Under the pieces are notes generated by a model. That model was not told the DNA's origin. It did no database searches and saw nothing but the letters and a program-made list of their open reading frames with translations. A stretch of 64,000 bases of DNA from G963665815 sp942492065. GTDB taxonomy: Bacteria; Cloacimonadota; Cloacimonadia; Cloacimonadales; JAIOQZ01. This document shows, piece by piece, positions 57,101-64,000 of the stretch. Numbering within the stretch: the first letter of the stretch is position 1; the number at the start of each line of letters is the position of its first letter. Where the stretch lies: contig CALODV010000013.1 of assembly GCA_942492065.1 (NCBI GenBank), forward strand, positions 496,001-560,000. Direction: 5' to 3'. A program made the translations under genes and the position numbers.

Positions 57101-59286
57101 TTTATCTCCGGTGCCGGGGCAGATGTAAATGATATCAACTGCTGATCCGGCATACCTGCAGAATCTGAAAAAACTTTTATTAGGAATGAGATCGGCTGGT
57201 CATATTGGATAGTTCCCCATGACATCAGCATTTTTATTGACTCGACATGGGCTGAATCCTGAAGTACAAAGTCAGCAGATGCTAAAGAGTTGTAACCTGT
57301 GTTACCGTTAACATAATCCTGAGCATTATGTGCTTCTGTATCACCTTCATTGTTGATCTGGCTCCATAATGTTCCTGCCGGCTGCCAATGTAGCTGAATA
57401 TTTTCGAAATCATCTATATGATACAGTCCCTCCGGTACTCCGGGAACACCATCAAAAACACTTAATGCCATAAATACATTTGTCGTGTCACCTCCTGCAA
57501 CTTCAAAGAAGTCTGAGGACATTGCTATGTAGCCCTCTAGAGCTGCTCTCATTTCATAAAATCCAACAGGTACATCTTCCATATAATAGTAACCGGTTGA
57601 ATCTGTCAGCTCTGTCATATCTCCAATGGTTACAAGAGCACCCTCTAAAGGCAACATTGTTTCTGCTGAGGTAATATATCCATCCACATATCCTGTAGCA
57701 TAAGCATCTACATTAATTTCTATTCTGAAATTTCCTTCCTGACCTATTGCACCATCCACAACGATGTAATAATGACCTGGATCAATATGGAAGTTCATAA
57801 TCCCTGAATTCAGTCCAAAGTAATCATCATTATACACAATATGACTAATATTATCTATCATACTTTCAGCATGATAAACACCCAGTTTAGTATCAAATGA
57901 AGATCCATCTAAGGATATATCAATAATGGTTGGAGCATTTATAAAAATACTGTAAACAACATCTTTGGAATCTGCTCCCGGTAAATCATAGTCATCAGTC
58001 ATTGATGAAGTTGAACTACTGTCAGTCCAGACAGTTCCCGGTGTAAAATCCACAATAATCGGATTATTTATATTATCACCGCGCAGATGAGTTTTTTCTA
58101 TTCCAAGATAAAAATCTCCATTAGCATTTTCCCCGTCTACAACAATATAATATGTTCCCTGATCAAGAACCAGATCCGAAAATCCGGCTGAACCGGTACT
58201 AAAATCATCATTATGATAGAGATAGTTCTCTGACTGGAACAAAGTCACATTATCATCATAAATCGTTACCTGAGGTTGAAAAGTGCTTGAAGTAGCAATA
58301 ATGTTATAATTTTTCTGTTCGGTGGGACTCATTACGAAAACAACATCTTTTGAGTCAATTCCGGGGGTATCATAAATATTATTAAAATTATCTATATTCA
58401 TATTAGTTGTAAAAACAGAATCTTGAATAAAAGTAATACTCAAAGGATTCATAATTTCATCACCCTGATAAGAAACGTACTGCATCTGCAGTTCAAATAT
58501 ACCTGAATTATCTACACCACTATCTACAATAAGGTAATAACGACCTGCTTGAACAGGAAAGTTCTGTATTGAGTAACCCTGATCTCCTTCAACAAGGAAA
58601 TTAGTAGAATCAGGATCAATCACACTTGAGTCATATAAATAATAACCGACGTCAAAACTTACCTGATTGATTGCTGCTGAGAACATATAATTTCCGGTAA
58701 ACTCGAATGTATATACAATATCTTTACCGTCTGTTCCCACAAAATTATAGTCATCTTCAAACTGCTGTATTGACTGGTTTGTAAAATACTGGTGGTTAGC
58801 ATCGAAGACTACGTTATAAGGATTAGCATAAGATTCCCCCTGTAGCGGTACATAATCTATCTGAATATGATAGTTACCTTCTGCAGGTCCACTGGCATCC
58901 AGAACAATGTAGTAATCGTTTGCTGAGCTCAAAGAAAGATTCCTGAATGCTGCCTGGAGACCGTAGAAATCATCATTATAATACAGCTGATTGTTTGGGG
59001 CAGGTGTTATGTTGGCATTATAAATTGCAAGCTTCGTATCATAATCAGAACCTTCGGTTGAAATATTAATCACAACATTATATGGAAGTGATAGAAAATA
59101 GACTATATCCTTTCCATCTCCTCCTGGTACATCATAGTCATTGTTGTAGCTCACATTTGAGCCGGAATCACTGTATACATAAGTATGTGGAAAATCAACA
59201 ATGATTGGGTCAGCAATTGTATCTCCGACAGCTGAAAGAAAAGCATACATCAAGATAATTGCTGCAATAAACAGATACTTCTTCAT
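54115..59286 (-). CDS. Giant secreted protein with four pre-peptidase-like repeats and T9SS-type C-terminal domain
   Basis: 1723 residues from the ATG at 59286 (GGAGG five bases upstream; a TTG at 59298 is less likely). Signal peptide about 1-21. Four pre-peptidase C-terminal-like beta domains follow (about 21-145, 146-270, 271-395, 396-525), each with an Asp-rich DGKDIVYxx, a YNDDxxG and a YYIVVDGxxxxEGNF element. A carboxypeptidase-regulatory-like domain starts near 533, then a jelly-roll region, three more such domains (about 927, 1009 and 1092), and FN3 segments with repeated YYVTALY. The sorting/FlgD-like domain begins near 1639 (GNYPNPFNPETTLNYSVSKE). No catalytic motif is seen. Likely surface adhesin or binding protein, type IX cargo. 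Confidence 0.9.
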   Translation of the reverse strand: MKKYLFIAAIILMYAFLSAVGDTIADPIIVDFPHTYVYSDSGSNVSYNNDYDVPGGDGKDIVYFLSLPYNVVINISTEGSDYDTKLAIYNANITPAPNNQLYYNDDFYGLQAAFRNLSLSSANDYYIVLDASGPAEGNYHIQIDYVPLQGESYANPYNVVFDANHQYFTNQSIQQFEDDYNFVGTDGKDIVYTFEFTGNYMFSAAINQVSFDVGYYLYDSSVIDPDSTNFLVEGDQGYSIQNFPVQAGRYYLIVDSGVDNSGIFELQMQYVSYQGDEIMNPLSITFIQDSVFTTNMNIDNFNNIYDTPGIDSKDVVFVMSPTEQKNYNIIATSSTFQPQVTIYDDNVTLFQSENYLYHNDDFSTGSAGFSDLVLDQGTYYIVVDGENANGDFYLGIEKTHLRGDNINNPIIVDFTPGTVWTDSSSTSSMTDDYDLPGADSKDVVYSIFINAPTIIDISLDGSSFDTKLGVYHAESMIDNISHIVYNDDYFGLNSGIMNFHIDPGHYYIVVDGAIGQEGNFRIEINVDAYATGYVDGYITSAETMLPLEGALVTIGDMTELTDSTGYYYMEDVPVGFYEMRAALEGYIAMSSDFFEVAGGDTTNVFMALSVFDGVPGVPEGLYHIDDFENIQLHWQPAGTLWSQINNEGDTEAHNAQDYVNGNTGYNSLASADFVLQDSAHVESIKMLMSWGTIQYDQPISFLIKVFSDSAGMPDQQLISFTSAPAPEINNTYTVDFPLNTYLSAGTYWVSYQAVVDWNATGAQAFAVVTPYLYNQTPGLWKNPGGQYAMGTDWIALEPPFSTDAEKDFCFELIGSYETDMPEVVTRQNSTFNRASTFVTFNNSVTRYPLEHTIDNAQGLLTGRDLLTYDIYRDGLQINTEPVLLPRYLDQGLTNGLYDYYVIAVYEEGTSQPSDTYSVSVNTDRIGTLQGIITDADTGLPISNVTVNLNGSSAVSDTTGFYTLDASHGEYQLTAMVEDYYDYSSADPVHIEARTVQNYSFTMTMIPPAGTISGYVYNSGSGNRIIGATVEIGGVQVVSGQNGLYSLSVPPGDHIVRCSKIGYDTFISDSTLTIADDQIIEYTIPLRVHVPAGTLNGTVTDIQTNLPIEGAEVTIGDSVATTDSLGQYSIYIYTNHYLVTCTADDYYSDSRYVTIVDNAITQADFMLAPVTDQIIAPVDLIANIQRYNNVFLSWSEPRDPSLSEYRHDDGQPNIWIWPGVATGNEYYAIKFANTISVDIKRAKIFARLRLNDQEQIIASVCPDDGNGNPDLVNPIFTDTIYATSNSYSGQWLTAYPQEGVNTVTDEDFYVVVRWNSDNSFTVAKDTDQPANMSYAKMDGEDWEVQTDGNFIMRAVVGMVDQLDVRITERELLGYNIYRDSVQVNPAMITDTYYLDTQLANGNYDYYVTALYHGGESPNSETITTEIDFNGYYPPEYLGVDSYNMFGASLSWRRPSTIGEGQILSGYRIYMDTSTNMIGETNDPDSLQLIVDDLPTGTHMFWVTAKYSLNVQVIESPRSDPVFMCIRPRNFVPPAGLQYEILQSAVTLIWELPDFPEDCNVEPFHSGYRVYKDSQQIGEVPLGVRVYNDLDIQLGTSQYYITAVYGMYESIGSDTVDVEIVGIPDNEVIPKITEFAGNYPNPFNPETTLNYSVSKENDNAHVSLSVYNLKGQKVITLVDQAQPAGYHKVVWSGKDDRKRSVSSGIYFVIMKCGNYKRISKMTLLK

Positions 59287-59322
59287 TTTATCCTCCAAAG
59301 ACTAAATTCTTCATGAAATATG

Positions 59323-59341
59323 GATAGTAATATATACTATC
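59323..59341. promoter_or_regulatory. Palindrome in the leader of the giant secreted gene
   Basis: GATAGTA-ATATA-TACTATC, perfect 7-bp arms with a 5-base spacer, 37 bases upstream of the ATG and just downstream of the expected transcription start. The arms resemble the ATAGT arms at the marR operator, so a winged-helix regulator site is possible. Confidence 0.4.
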
Positions 59342-59350
59342 GTATAACAT

Positions 59351-59378
59351 AAAATATCTTATTATTCCTGAATGTCAA
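59351..59378 (-). promoter_or_regulatory. Candidate promoter of the giant secreted gene
   Basis: On the minus strand TTGACA (59378-59373), 16 bases, TATTTT (59356-59351). Perfect -35, weaker -10. Confidence 0.45.
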
Positions 59379-59433
59379 AGAATAAAGAATATTTGTTTCA
59401 GGCAAATATTAAATTATGATTTATTATTCCTGA

Positions 59434-61206
59434 TCATCCCCTATTTAAATATTTGTCTATACCCTTTGCAGCTCTGTGACCATCAGCGATTGCAGAAATT
59501 GCGTCTGCCGTGTTATTTACTGTATCTCCACCTGCAAAAACGACTTCATCGGCTGTCTGCATTTTTTCATTGGTTCTGACTTTATTTCGTCTTGTTATAA
59601 TTTTATCAGCAAGTTCTTCAGACAGGAATGAGTGATCAGCAGATTGACCGATTGCTTTTATCACAGTACTGAATCTATCCTCATGAATTTTATCCTTGAT
59701 AAGAACGGGAGACGGTCTTCCACCACCTTCTTTCTGTACCATTTCAGCTTCTCCCCAAACCAGAATACAACCATCTGCATTTTCTTTTATCTCCAGTGGA
59801 ATTGCCTGAGGTACCATTTTAACTTTTTCAGCAGTAGCTTCATGGATTTCTTCTTCATCAGCAGGCATATCTTCAATACGTCTTCTGTACAATACGGAGA
59901 CTTCCGCACCATAACGTCTGGCAACACGGGCAGCATCCATCGCTACGTTACCACCACCGATTACCGCTACAGTATCGCCGATTTCCACAGAGATACCTTT
60001 ATTTGTTTTATCAAGGAACTCCAATCCATTGATAACATTAGGATTTTCTTCACCGGGGATTTCAAGTTCATAAGGCTGATCAAGACCCGTCGCCATAAAT
60101 ACAGCATCAAATCCTGACACCAGTTTACTGAACTCATCAAAATTACTGATTCCAGTATTATATTCAACATCCACACCGAGTGACAAAATATGATCAATAT
60201 CTTTCTTCAGTGCTTCAGGTGGAAGTCTGTAATCAGGCACTCCATATTTTAGAGCACCGCCAAGACCTTCATTGCGCTCGAATATTTTCACTGAATATCC
60301 CATTCCCTTAAGATAGAATGCGGCACTCAATCCGGCAGGTCCTCCACCTATAATTGCTATCTTCTTATCATTTCCCGGGAACTCGCGATGCAGTATTTCT
60401 TTCATCTGTTCAGGTGAAAACTGATCTATAATGTATCTTTTTAACCATCGAATTGAAATTGGATCTCCACGGTGATTCAATGCACAGACTTCTTCACATA
60501 AATGAGTACATATTCTACCACAAGCACCTGATAATGGGTTTGTTTCGTAAAGTATCTTCAAGCCTTTCTCCAAATCTCCGTTTCTGATACATTCAATATA
60601 TTCCGGAATACTCATATGAGCAGGACATGTTGATATACAGATTCCGCAGGAGATACATCTGTCTGCTTCTCTGACAGCTTTTTCCAGAGAATAACCTTTA
60701 ACCATTTCAATAAATGATTTAACGGAATTTTCTGCATCAAGCATTTCCATATCTTCCCGTTTAAGATTGAGAAGTTCATAGTTCTCAGCTCTTTTATAGC
60801 CTTTATCCGAATTATCCCATGGTTTTTCATCTGCACCCGGAACAAATCGGAAAACTTCAGGATCTGTATCAACCCAGGTGTATTCATTGGACATAGCAAG
60901 TGATCCGGTCGGACAGATATCAACACACAGAGCACACCAGCAGCATCGACCATAATCAATTTTTGGTCTTAAACCACTGTCACCGTTTTTAGTTTCCTGA
61001 CCATCTACAGGCACAAGATCAATCGCTGCATTCTGACAAATCTCTTCACATGTTCCGCAGCCAATGCACTTATCCATGTCATTTATGTGGAATCCTCTGT
61101 ATCTGTCAGCACCGGGACGCTCGTTCAGAGGTTTATTGATTACAAAAGGTTTGGAAAAAGCTCTTTTCCAGACATATAGCGGTGATAATACATCTTTTAT
61201 GCTCAT
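59434..61206 (-). CDS. NuoI-type ferredoxin fused to GltD-type NAD(P)H oxidoreductase
   Basis: 590 residues. The N terminus resembles NuoI, with two 4Fe-4S motifs: Cys47/50/53/57 (CIGCGTCEEIC) and Cys88/89/91/94/98 (CCWCALCVDIC). A third ferredoxin-type motif is CISCGICISTC (184-194). The GltD part then starts, with Cys229/233/237/241 as in the glutamate synthase small subunit, an FAD site IIGGGPAGLSAA (285-296), an NAD(P) site IGGGNVAMDAAR (416-427), and FAGGD near 558-562. There is no glutaminase or synthase domain. It should pass electrons between NAD(P)H and iron-sulfur clusters. It is 23 bases after the nuoD-like gene, so it probably serves as the electron input or output module, in place of NuoEFG and NuoI. 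Confidence 0.88.
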   Translation of the reverse strand: MSIKDVLSPLYVWKRAFSKPFVINKPLNERPGADRYRGFHINDMDKCIGCGTCEEICQNAAIDLVPVDGQETKNGDSGLRPKIDYGRCCWCALCVDICPTGSLAMSNEYTWVDTDPEVFRFVPGADEKPWDNSDKGYKRAENYELLNLKREDMEMLDAENSVKSFIEMVKGYSLEKAVREADRCISCGICISTCPAHMSIPEYIECIRNGDLEKGLKILYETNPLSGACGRICTHLCEEVCALNHRGDPISIRWLKRYIIDQFSPEQMKEILHREFPGNDKKIAIIGGGPAGLSAAFYLKGMGYSVKIFERNEGLGGALKYGVPDYRLPPEALKKDIDHILSLGVDVEYNTGISNFDEFSKLVSGFDAVFMATGLDQPYELEIPGEENPNVINGLEFLDKTNKGISVEIGDTVAVIGGGNVAMDAARVARRYGAEVSVLYRRRIEDMPADEEEIHEATAEKVKMVPQAIPLEIKENADGCILVWGEAEMVQKEGGGRPSPVLIKDKIHEDRFSTVIKAIGQSADHSFLSEELADKIITRRNKVRTNEKMQTADEVVFAGGDTVNNTADAISAIADGHRAAKGIDKYLNRG

Positions 61207-61229
61207 TTTTTCTCCATATCAATTAGTCA

Positions 61230-62366
61230 TTACCGTTCAATTTCCGGAGGATATGTATGCAGTGAAGTCATTAATCCGGCAATATCCGAGATATTTACAC
61301 CCTCTGCAAGATGTTCCATCAGGCTTACTGCATGAGTGTAACTAGGTCCTCTTACATTTACTCTTCTGGGATATTCAGATCCGTCTGTAACAACATAGAA
61401 TCCATACTCCCCTCTTGTGCATTCAGCTTTTACATAAGTTTCACCTGCCGGTATCTTCCAGTGAAGTACATTAGGCAGTTCAGTATGAAACTCTCCTGTT
61501 TCAGGAATGCGTCGCAATATCTGCCTTATAAGTGAAACAGACTGCTGCATTTCTCTGTAACGAAGCAGAGCTCTGTTAAAAGCATCGGATTTGTTATCTG
61601 TTTGAACATCAAATTTCAGTTCTTTGTACATCACAAAAGGAGTATCTTTTCTTACATCCCGCAGCATTCCTGCAGCTCTGGCATTCGGTCCGACTATTCC
61701 ATATTCATCAATCATATCCTGAGTTATTATTCCAAGATCAATCGCTCTGCCCTTGAACACAGCATTCTGGAACATAACTTTGTGTATATCTTCCAGCAAC
61801 AGTTCAATCTTATCCATTGTTGCCAGAACTCTATGTGCAAAACCTTCCGGCATATCACTTCTGACTCCACCCGGGAGCATATACATATGATAAACTCTAC
61901 CGCCCGTCAGCTCTTCAAACAGATCAAGCATATAATCTCTATGTGTAACAGCCCATTGGCCGACAGTTCCCATACCAAATGCACCTGCCTGTCCTCCAAT
62001 CCACATCAGAAAGCTGGTTAAACGTGACATTTCAAGGTTAAGGGTTCTAAGCCATAATGCTTTTTCCGGCACTTTTATTCCTGCTAAATCTTCTATGGCT
62101 GCAGCAAAACAATATTCATTGAAATCAGGTTCCGGGACAGCAATTCTACAGACAAGAGGAAAGCACTGTATGAATTTTCGTCTTTCCATCAGTTTTTCGA
62201 AACCTCTATGCAGATAACCCACATGGGTTTTACATTCAACTACTTCATCTCCGCATATTGTCAGTTCAAGAGACATATTCCCGGTAATACCCGGATGATT
62301 AGGTCCCTGCCATATTTTCAGGTATTTGTGCGAACTCAAATCTGTGTATTTTTCTTTTTCAGACAT
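61230..62366 (-). CDS. NuoD-like 49-kDa subunit (complex I / group 4 hydrogenase-related), altered key residues
   Basis: 378 residues. NuoD hallmarks are GPNHPGITG (21-29), VGYLHRGFEKLMERRKFIQ (49-67) and MLPGGVRSDMPEGFAHRVL. In canonical complex I the first motif reads HPxxHG; here the second His is Thr28. The Tyr that helps bind quinone aligns with Val77 (RIAVPEP). No Cys-x-x-Cys nickel ligands exist at either end, so it is not an active NiFe hydrogenase. The most likely role is the central subunit of a complex-I-like membrane complex whose acceptor is not ordinary quinone. This is an alignment by eye. Two bases after the DUF302 gene. Confidence 0.85.
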   Translation of the reverse strand: MSEKEKYTDLSSHKYLKIWQGPNHPGITGNMSLELTICGDEVVECKTHVGYLHRGFEKLMERRKFIQCFPLVCRIAVPEPDFNEYCFAAAIEDLAGIKVPEKALWLRTLNLEMSRLTSFLMWIGGQAGAFGMGTVGQWAVTHRDYMLDLFEELTGGRVYHMYMLPGGVRSDMPEGFAHRVLATMDKIELLLEDIHKVMFQNAVFKGRAIDLGIITQDMIDEYGIVGPNARAAGMLRDVRKDTPFVMYKELKFDVQTDNKSDAFNRALLRYREMQQSVSLIRQILRRIPETGEFHTELPNVLHWKIPAGETYVKAECTRGEYGFYVVTDGSEYPRRVNVRGPSYTHAVSLMEHLAEGVNISDIAGLMTSLHTYPPEIER

Positions 62367-62368
62367 TT

Positions 62369-62839
62369 CTACTCCATAAGAGCTTTCGTAATAATTGATT
62401 TTTCATCCGCTGCAACTTTTCTTGTGACTTTAGAAATATCACCACCAAACAGCTGTCCCATCAGTTTGATGTTCATGGAAGCTATGTTTACCTTTCCTTC
62501 TCTGTCCTGAAAGACAGCAAGCCTGCATGGCATTATTGCAGTGATAAACATGTTCTTGTCTTTAGAAAGAATCTCATTTACATTATCCGGTTTACATATA
62601 GAGAATGTTACTACCCGTACATTTGTATCATAGCCAAAATTCCGCATACATTCATCAATCTCATAGATTCTCTGTATTTCCCAGTCATGATCCAATATTG
62701 AGTTTTCTATCTTCGAGACAGTTTGATCAAAATTCAACTTTGAAGGAACTACCTTAATCATAGCCGGAGGTCCAAATTTCAAGACAATAACAAGTGTCAA
62801 AACTATTCCAATAACAAAACCGATTAAAAATTTCTTCAT
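62369..62839 (-). CDS. DUF302-family membrane-anchored protein inside the complex I-like cluster
   Basis: 156 residues. One N-terminal membrane helix (about 4-20: IGFVIGIVLTLVIVLKFG), then a DUF302 domain (about 30-140) with FDQTVSKIENSILDHDWEIQ and FITAIMPCRLAVFQ, KVNIASMNIKLMGQLFGG. DUF302 function is unknown; members occur in the cell envelope and in sulfur or heavy-metal contexts. Its insertion between nuoC-like (zero spacing) and nuoD-like (2 bases) genes is unusual and suggests a role in that complex, though this is only positional evidence. Confidence 0.85.
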   Translation of the reverse strand: MKKFLIGFVIGIVLTLVIVLKFGPPAMIKVVPSKLNFDQTVSKIENSILDHDWEIQRIYEIDECMRNFGYDTNVRVVTFSICKPDNVNEILSKDKNMFITAIMPCRLAVFQDREGKVNIASMNIKLMGQLFGGDISKVTRKVAADEKSIITKALME

Positions 62840-63379
62840 TTATTTATCCTCATTAAGTAAATCATTTTTGTATAGCTGATTCTTCATATGTTCCGAAGGA
62901 TCATTTGTTGTTCTTCCCGGTCTTGGGAAATAAGTCTCTTCAGAGTATTTTTTTGTATCAAAATCTCTTCTGTAGGGAGGAATTCCATCCCAGTCTTCCA
63001 GTATAAATGGATCGTTCAATCCGGGACTTCCCGGGAACTCGATTCCAAACATTTCCTTAAGCTCACGCTGATAAGTTTTTGCCTGCTTCCATAATTCATG
63101 AACAGAGACCATAACAGGTTCATTACGATCAATGAAGATCCTGACAGCAATATCATGAGCTGTCTTGTAGTTGTGTACTATGTATGTGATCTGGAACTTC
63201 TCCTGTTCTATATAATCAACAGCCGTTATCAGTACAAGATGAGTATAGTTAAGCTGATATTTCAGCTCATAGAACAGAGAAAGAAGACTCTCCTGTCTGA
63301 TTGTTATAAAAGAAACATACTCACGATCAACTCTATCTGATCCATTGTATTTTTCCAGTAATCCATCTAAAAAATCCAT
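62840..63379 (-). CDS. NuoC-like 30-kDa subunit
   Basis: 179 residues. Family signatures are HLVLITAVDYIEQEKFQITY (46-65), the VHELWKQAKTYQRELKEMFG region (93-112) and LEDWDGIPPYRRDF (about 127-140), matching the NuoC motif of complex I and related hydrogenases. It supports the NuoB/NuoD core at the base of the peripheral arm. It follows nuoB-like by 16 bases and abuts the DUF302 gene. It is not fused to nuoD as in some bacteria. Confidence 0.9.
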   Translation of the reverse strand: MDFLDGLLEKYNGSDRVDREYVSFITIRQESLLSLFYELKYQLNYTHLVLITAVDYIEQEKFQITYIVHNYKTAHDIAVRIFIDRNEPVMVSVHELWKQAKTYQRELKEMFGIEFPGSPGLNDPFILEDWDGIPPYRRDFDTKKYSEETYFPRPGRTTNDPSEHMKNQLYKNDLLNEDK

Positions 63380-63395
63380 TAAATCTCCTACTTTC

Positions 63396-63983
63396 CTACC
63401 AGCTGTAATCCGGCATATCCCAATGTTTTATAATTTTCTTCTGATTCTCTTTATACCAATCGAAGTTTTCTGCATAAAGGTTTGCCCCCTCAGCCTTTCC
63501 TTCACGAATCAATTGTTTCAGCTTCTGAAATCCTGCTATAATTGACTCCGGTCTGGGCATACAACCTGCAATATAAACATCTACAGGAATATAGTGGTCA
63601 AGCCTGTTAATAGTGTTATAGCTATCCCAGTACATACCTCCGTTTATAGTACAGCTTCCCAGCCCGATTACAAATTTAGGATTCTGCATCTGCTCGTAAG
63701 AACGAATTATTCTCTTCAGAGTTTTCACAGAAGCGTATCCCCCGATAATAAATACCGAGGCCTGTCTTGGGGTTGGTCTGGCAGCAATTCCATATCTGTA
63801 CATATCATATCTTGCAGTCATTAACGGTCTAAGCTCCACAGCACCGCATCCGGTACCGAATCCTAGTATCCACAAAGAGTTAGCTCTTGCCCAGTTCAGG
63901 AAGTTTTCAACATATTTATTCAATGCTTTGACTGGCTTCGGTCTTTCCTGACAAAATAGATCGTTGTTCATATTATCATTCAT
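63396..63983 (-). CDS. NuoB-like subunit with altered N2-cluster Cys motif
   Basis: 195 residues. It aligns well with NuoB: WARANSLWILGFGTGCGAVE (31-50), RPTPRQASVFIIGG, NPKFVIGLGSCTINGGMYWD and VDVYIAGCMPRPE. NuoB ligates the N2 4Fe-4S cluster through a tandem Cys-Cys plus two more. Here the tandem pair is Cys46-Gly47, so only Cys46, Cys111 and Cys141 are recognised; the hydrogenase type CxxC is also absent. The cluster may have a non-Cys ligand or different chemistry. The ATG has AGGTG upstream and probably overlaps an upstream gene by four bases. Confidence 0.9.
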   Translation of the reverse strand: MNDNMNNDLFCQERPKPVKALNKYVENFLNWARANSLWILGFGTGCGAVELRPLMTARYDMYRYGIAARPTPRQASVFIIGGYASVKTLKRIIRSYEQMQNPKFVIGLGSCTINGGMYWDSYNTINRLDHYIPVDVYIAGCMPRPESIIAGFQKLKQLIREGKAEGANLYAENFDWYKENQKKIIKHWDMPDYSW

Positions 63984-64000
63984 ATATCACCTGACTGATT
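63980..64000 (-). CDS. Possible 3' end of an upstream gene
   Basis: The frame reading NQSGDI then TGA overlaps the nuoB-like ATG as ATGA, a spacing used elsewhere in this window. Only six codons are visible, so identity is unknown; a membrane subunit or NuoA-like gene would be expected by context. Confidence 0.3.
   Translation of the reverse strand, partial: NQSGDI

Noticed and set aside
59434..61206. Fusion protein as glutamate synthase small subunit
   Set aside because: No gltB in the window, an extra NuoI-like domain, and position in a complex I-like cluster point to another role.
61230..62366. NuoD-like protein as a NiFe hydrogenase large subunit
   Set aside because: No N- or C-terminal CxxC nickel ligands; the N-terminal region is LVCRIAVPEP and the end is YPPEIER.

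Overview
This AT-rich bacterial window most likely comes from the FCB superphylum, from a Candidatus Cloacimonadota-like or related lineage. This placement is inferred from gene content only. The clues are a type IX secretion pair (PorU sortase next to a PorV-like barrel), four giant proteins with the C-terminal Tyr-Pro-Asn-Pro sorting/FlgD-like domain (PorU included), the alternate Bacteroidetes-type GlmU, a type-3 prolyl-tRNA synthetase, a long Alu-type SRP RNA and a long ThyX with two ThyX-like halves. Nearly everything is on the minus strand; the only plus-strand gene I support is the 2089-residue secreted protein at 32618-38887.

Reading in the direction of transcription (right to left), the right edge (59.4-64 kb) is a tight complex-I-like cluster: nuoB-, nuoC-, a DUF302 gene, nuoD-, then a protein joining NuoI-type ferredoxin clusters to a GltD-type FAD/NAD(P) oxidoreductase. 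Several hallmark residues of complex I are replaced, so this looks like a divergent electron-transfer complex and is the most interesting system here. Next come a 1723-residue secreted protein (54.1-59.3 kb), a DUF523/DUF1722 gene with a Blc-type lipocalin, and a marR-MFP-RND-TolC efflux operon (46.0-52.3 kb) with a recognisable promoter and operator. A second C25-family protease-like secreted protein and tRNA-Thr follow (40.2-45.8 kb).

From about 39.0 to 40.2 kb there is no gene but a dense chain of near-perfect hairpins and dispersed repeats. The plus-strand giant protein (32.6-38.9 kb) has three tandem ~258-residue units. To its left are tRNA-Leu, a Gx-type transporter, PBP1A, a membrane glycosyltransferase and alternate GlmU (cell envelope), then ricT-rlmN-deoC-thyX, then a poly-gamma-glutamate-type operon pgsB-pgsC-pgsW followed by an outer-membrane barrel and a small acidic protein (18.1-22.3 kb).

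The left 18 kb starts with the SRP RNA and continues as a closely packed minus-strand run: hisS, proS, an S4 protein, cinA, purD, porU, porV, an FN3 lipoprotein, an SLBB protein, a Wzc-like tyrosine kinase, ispE, prs, rplY and the start of pth. Spacing is mostly 0-12 bases or short overlaps, so secretion, capsule and housekeeping functions may share transcripts. The theme is a cell investing heavily in its surface: secreted T9SS cargo, capsule or polyglutamate, peptidoglycan and efflux.
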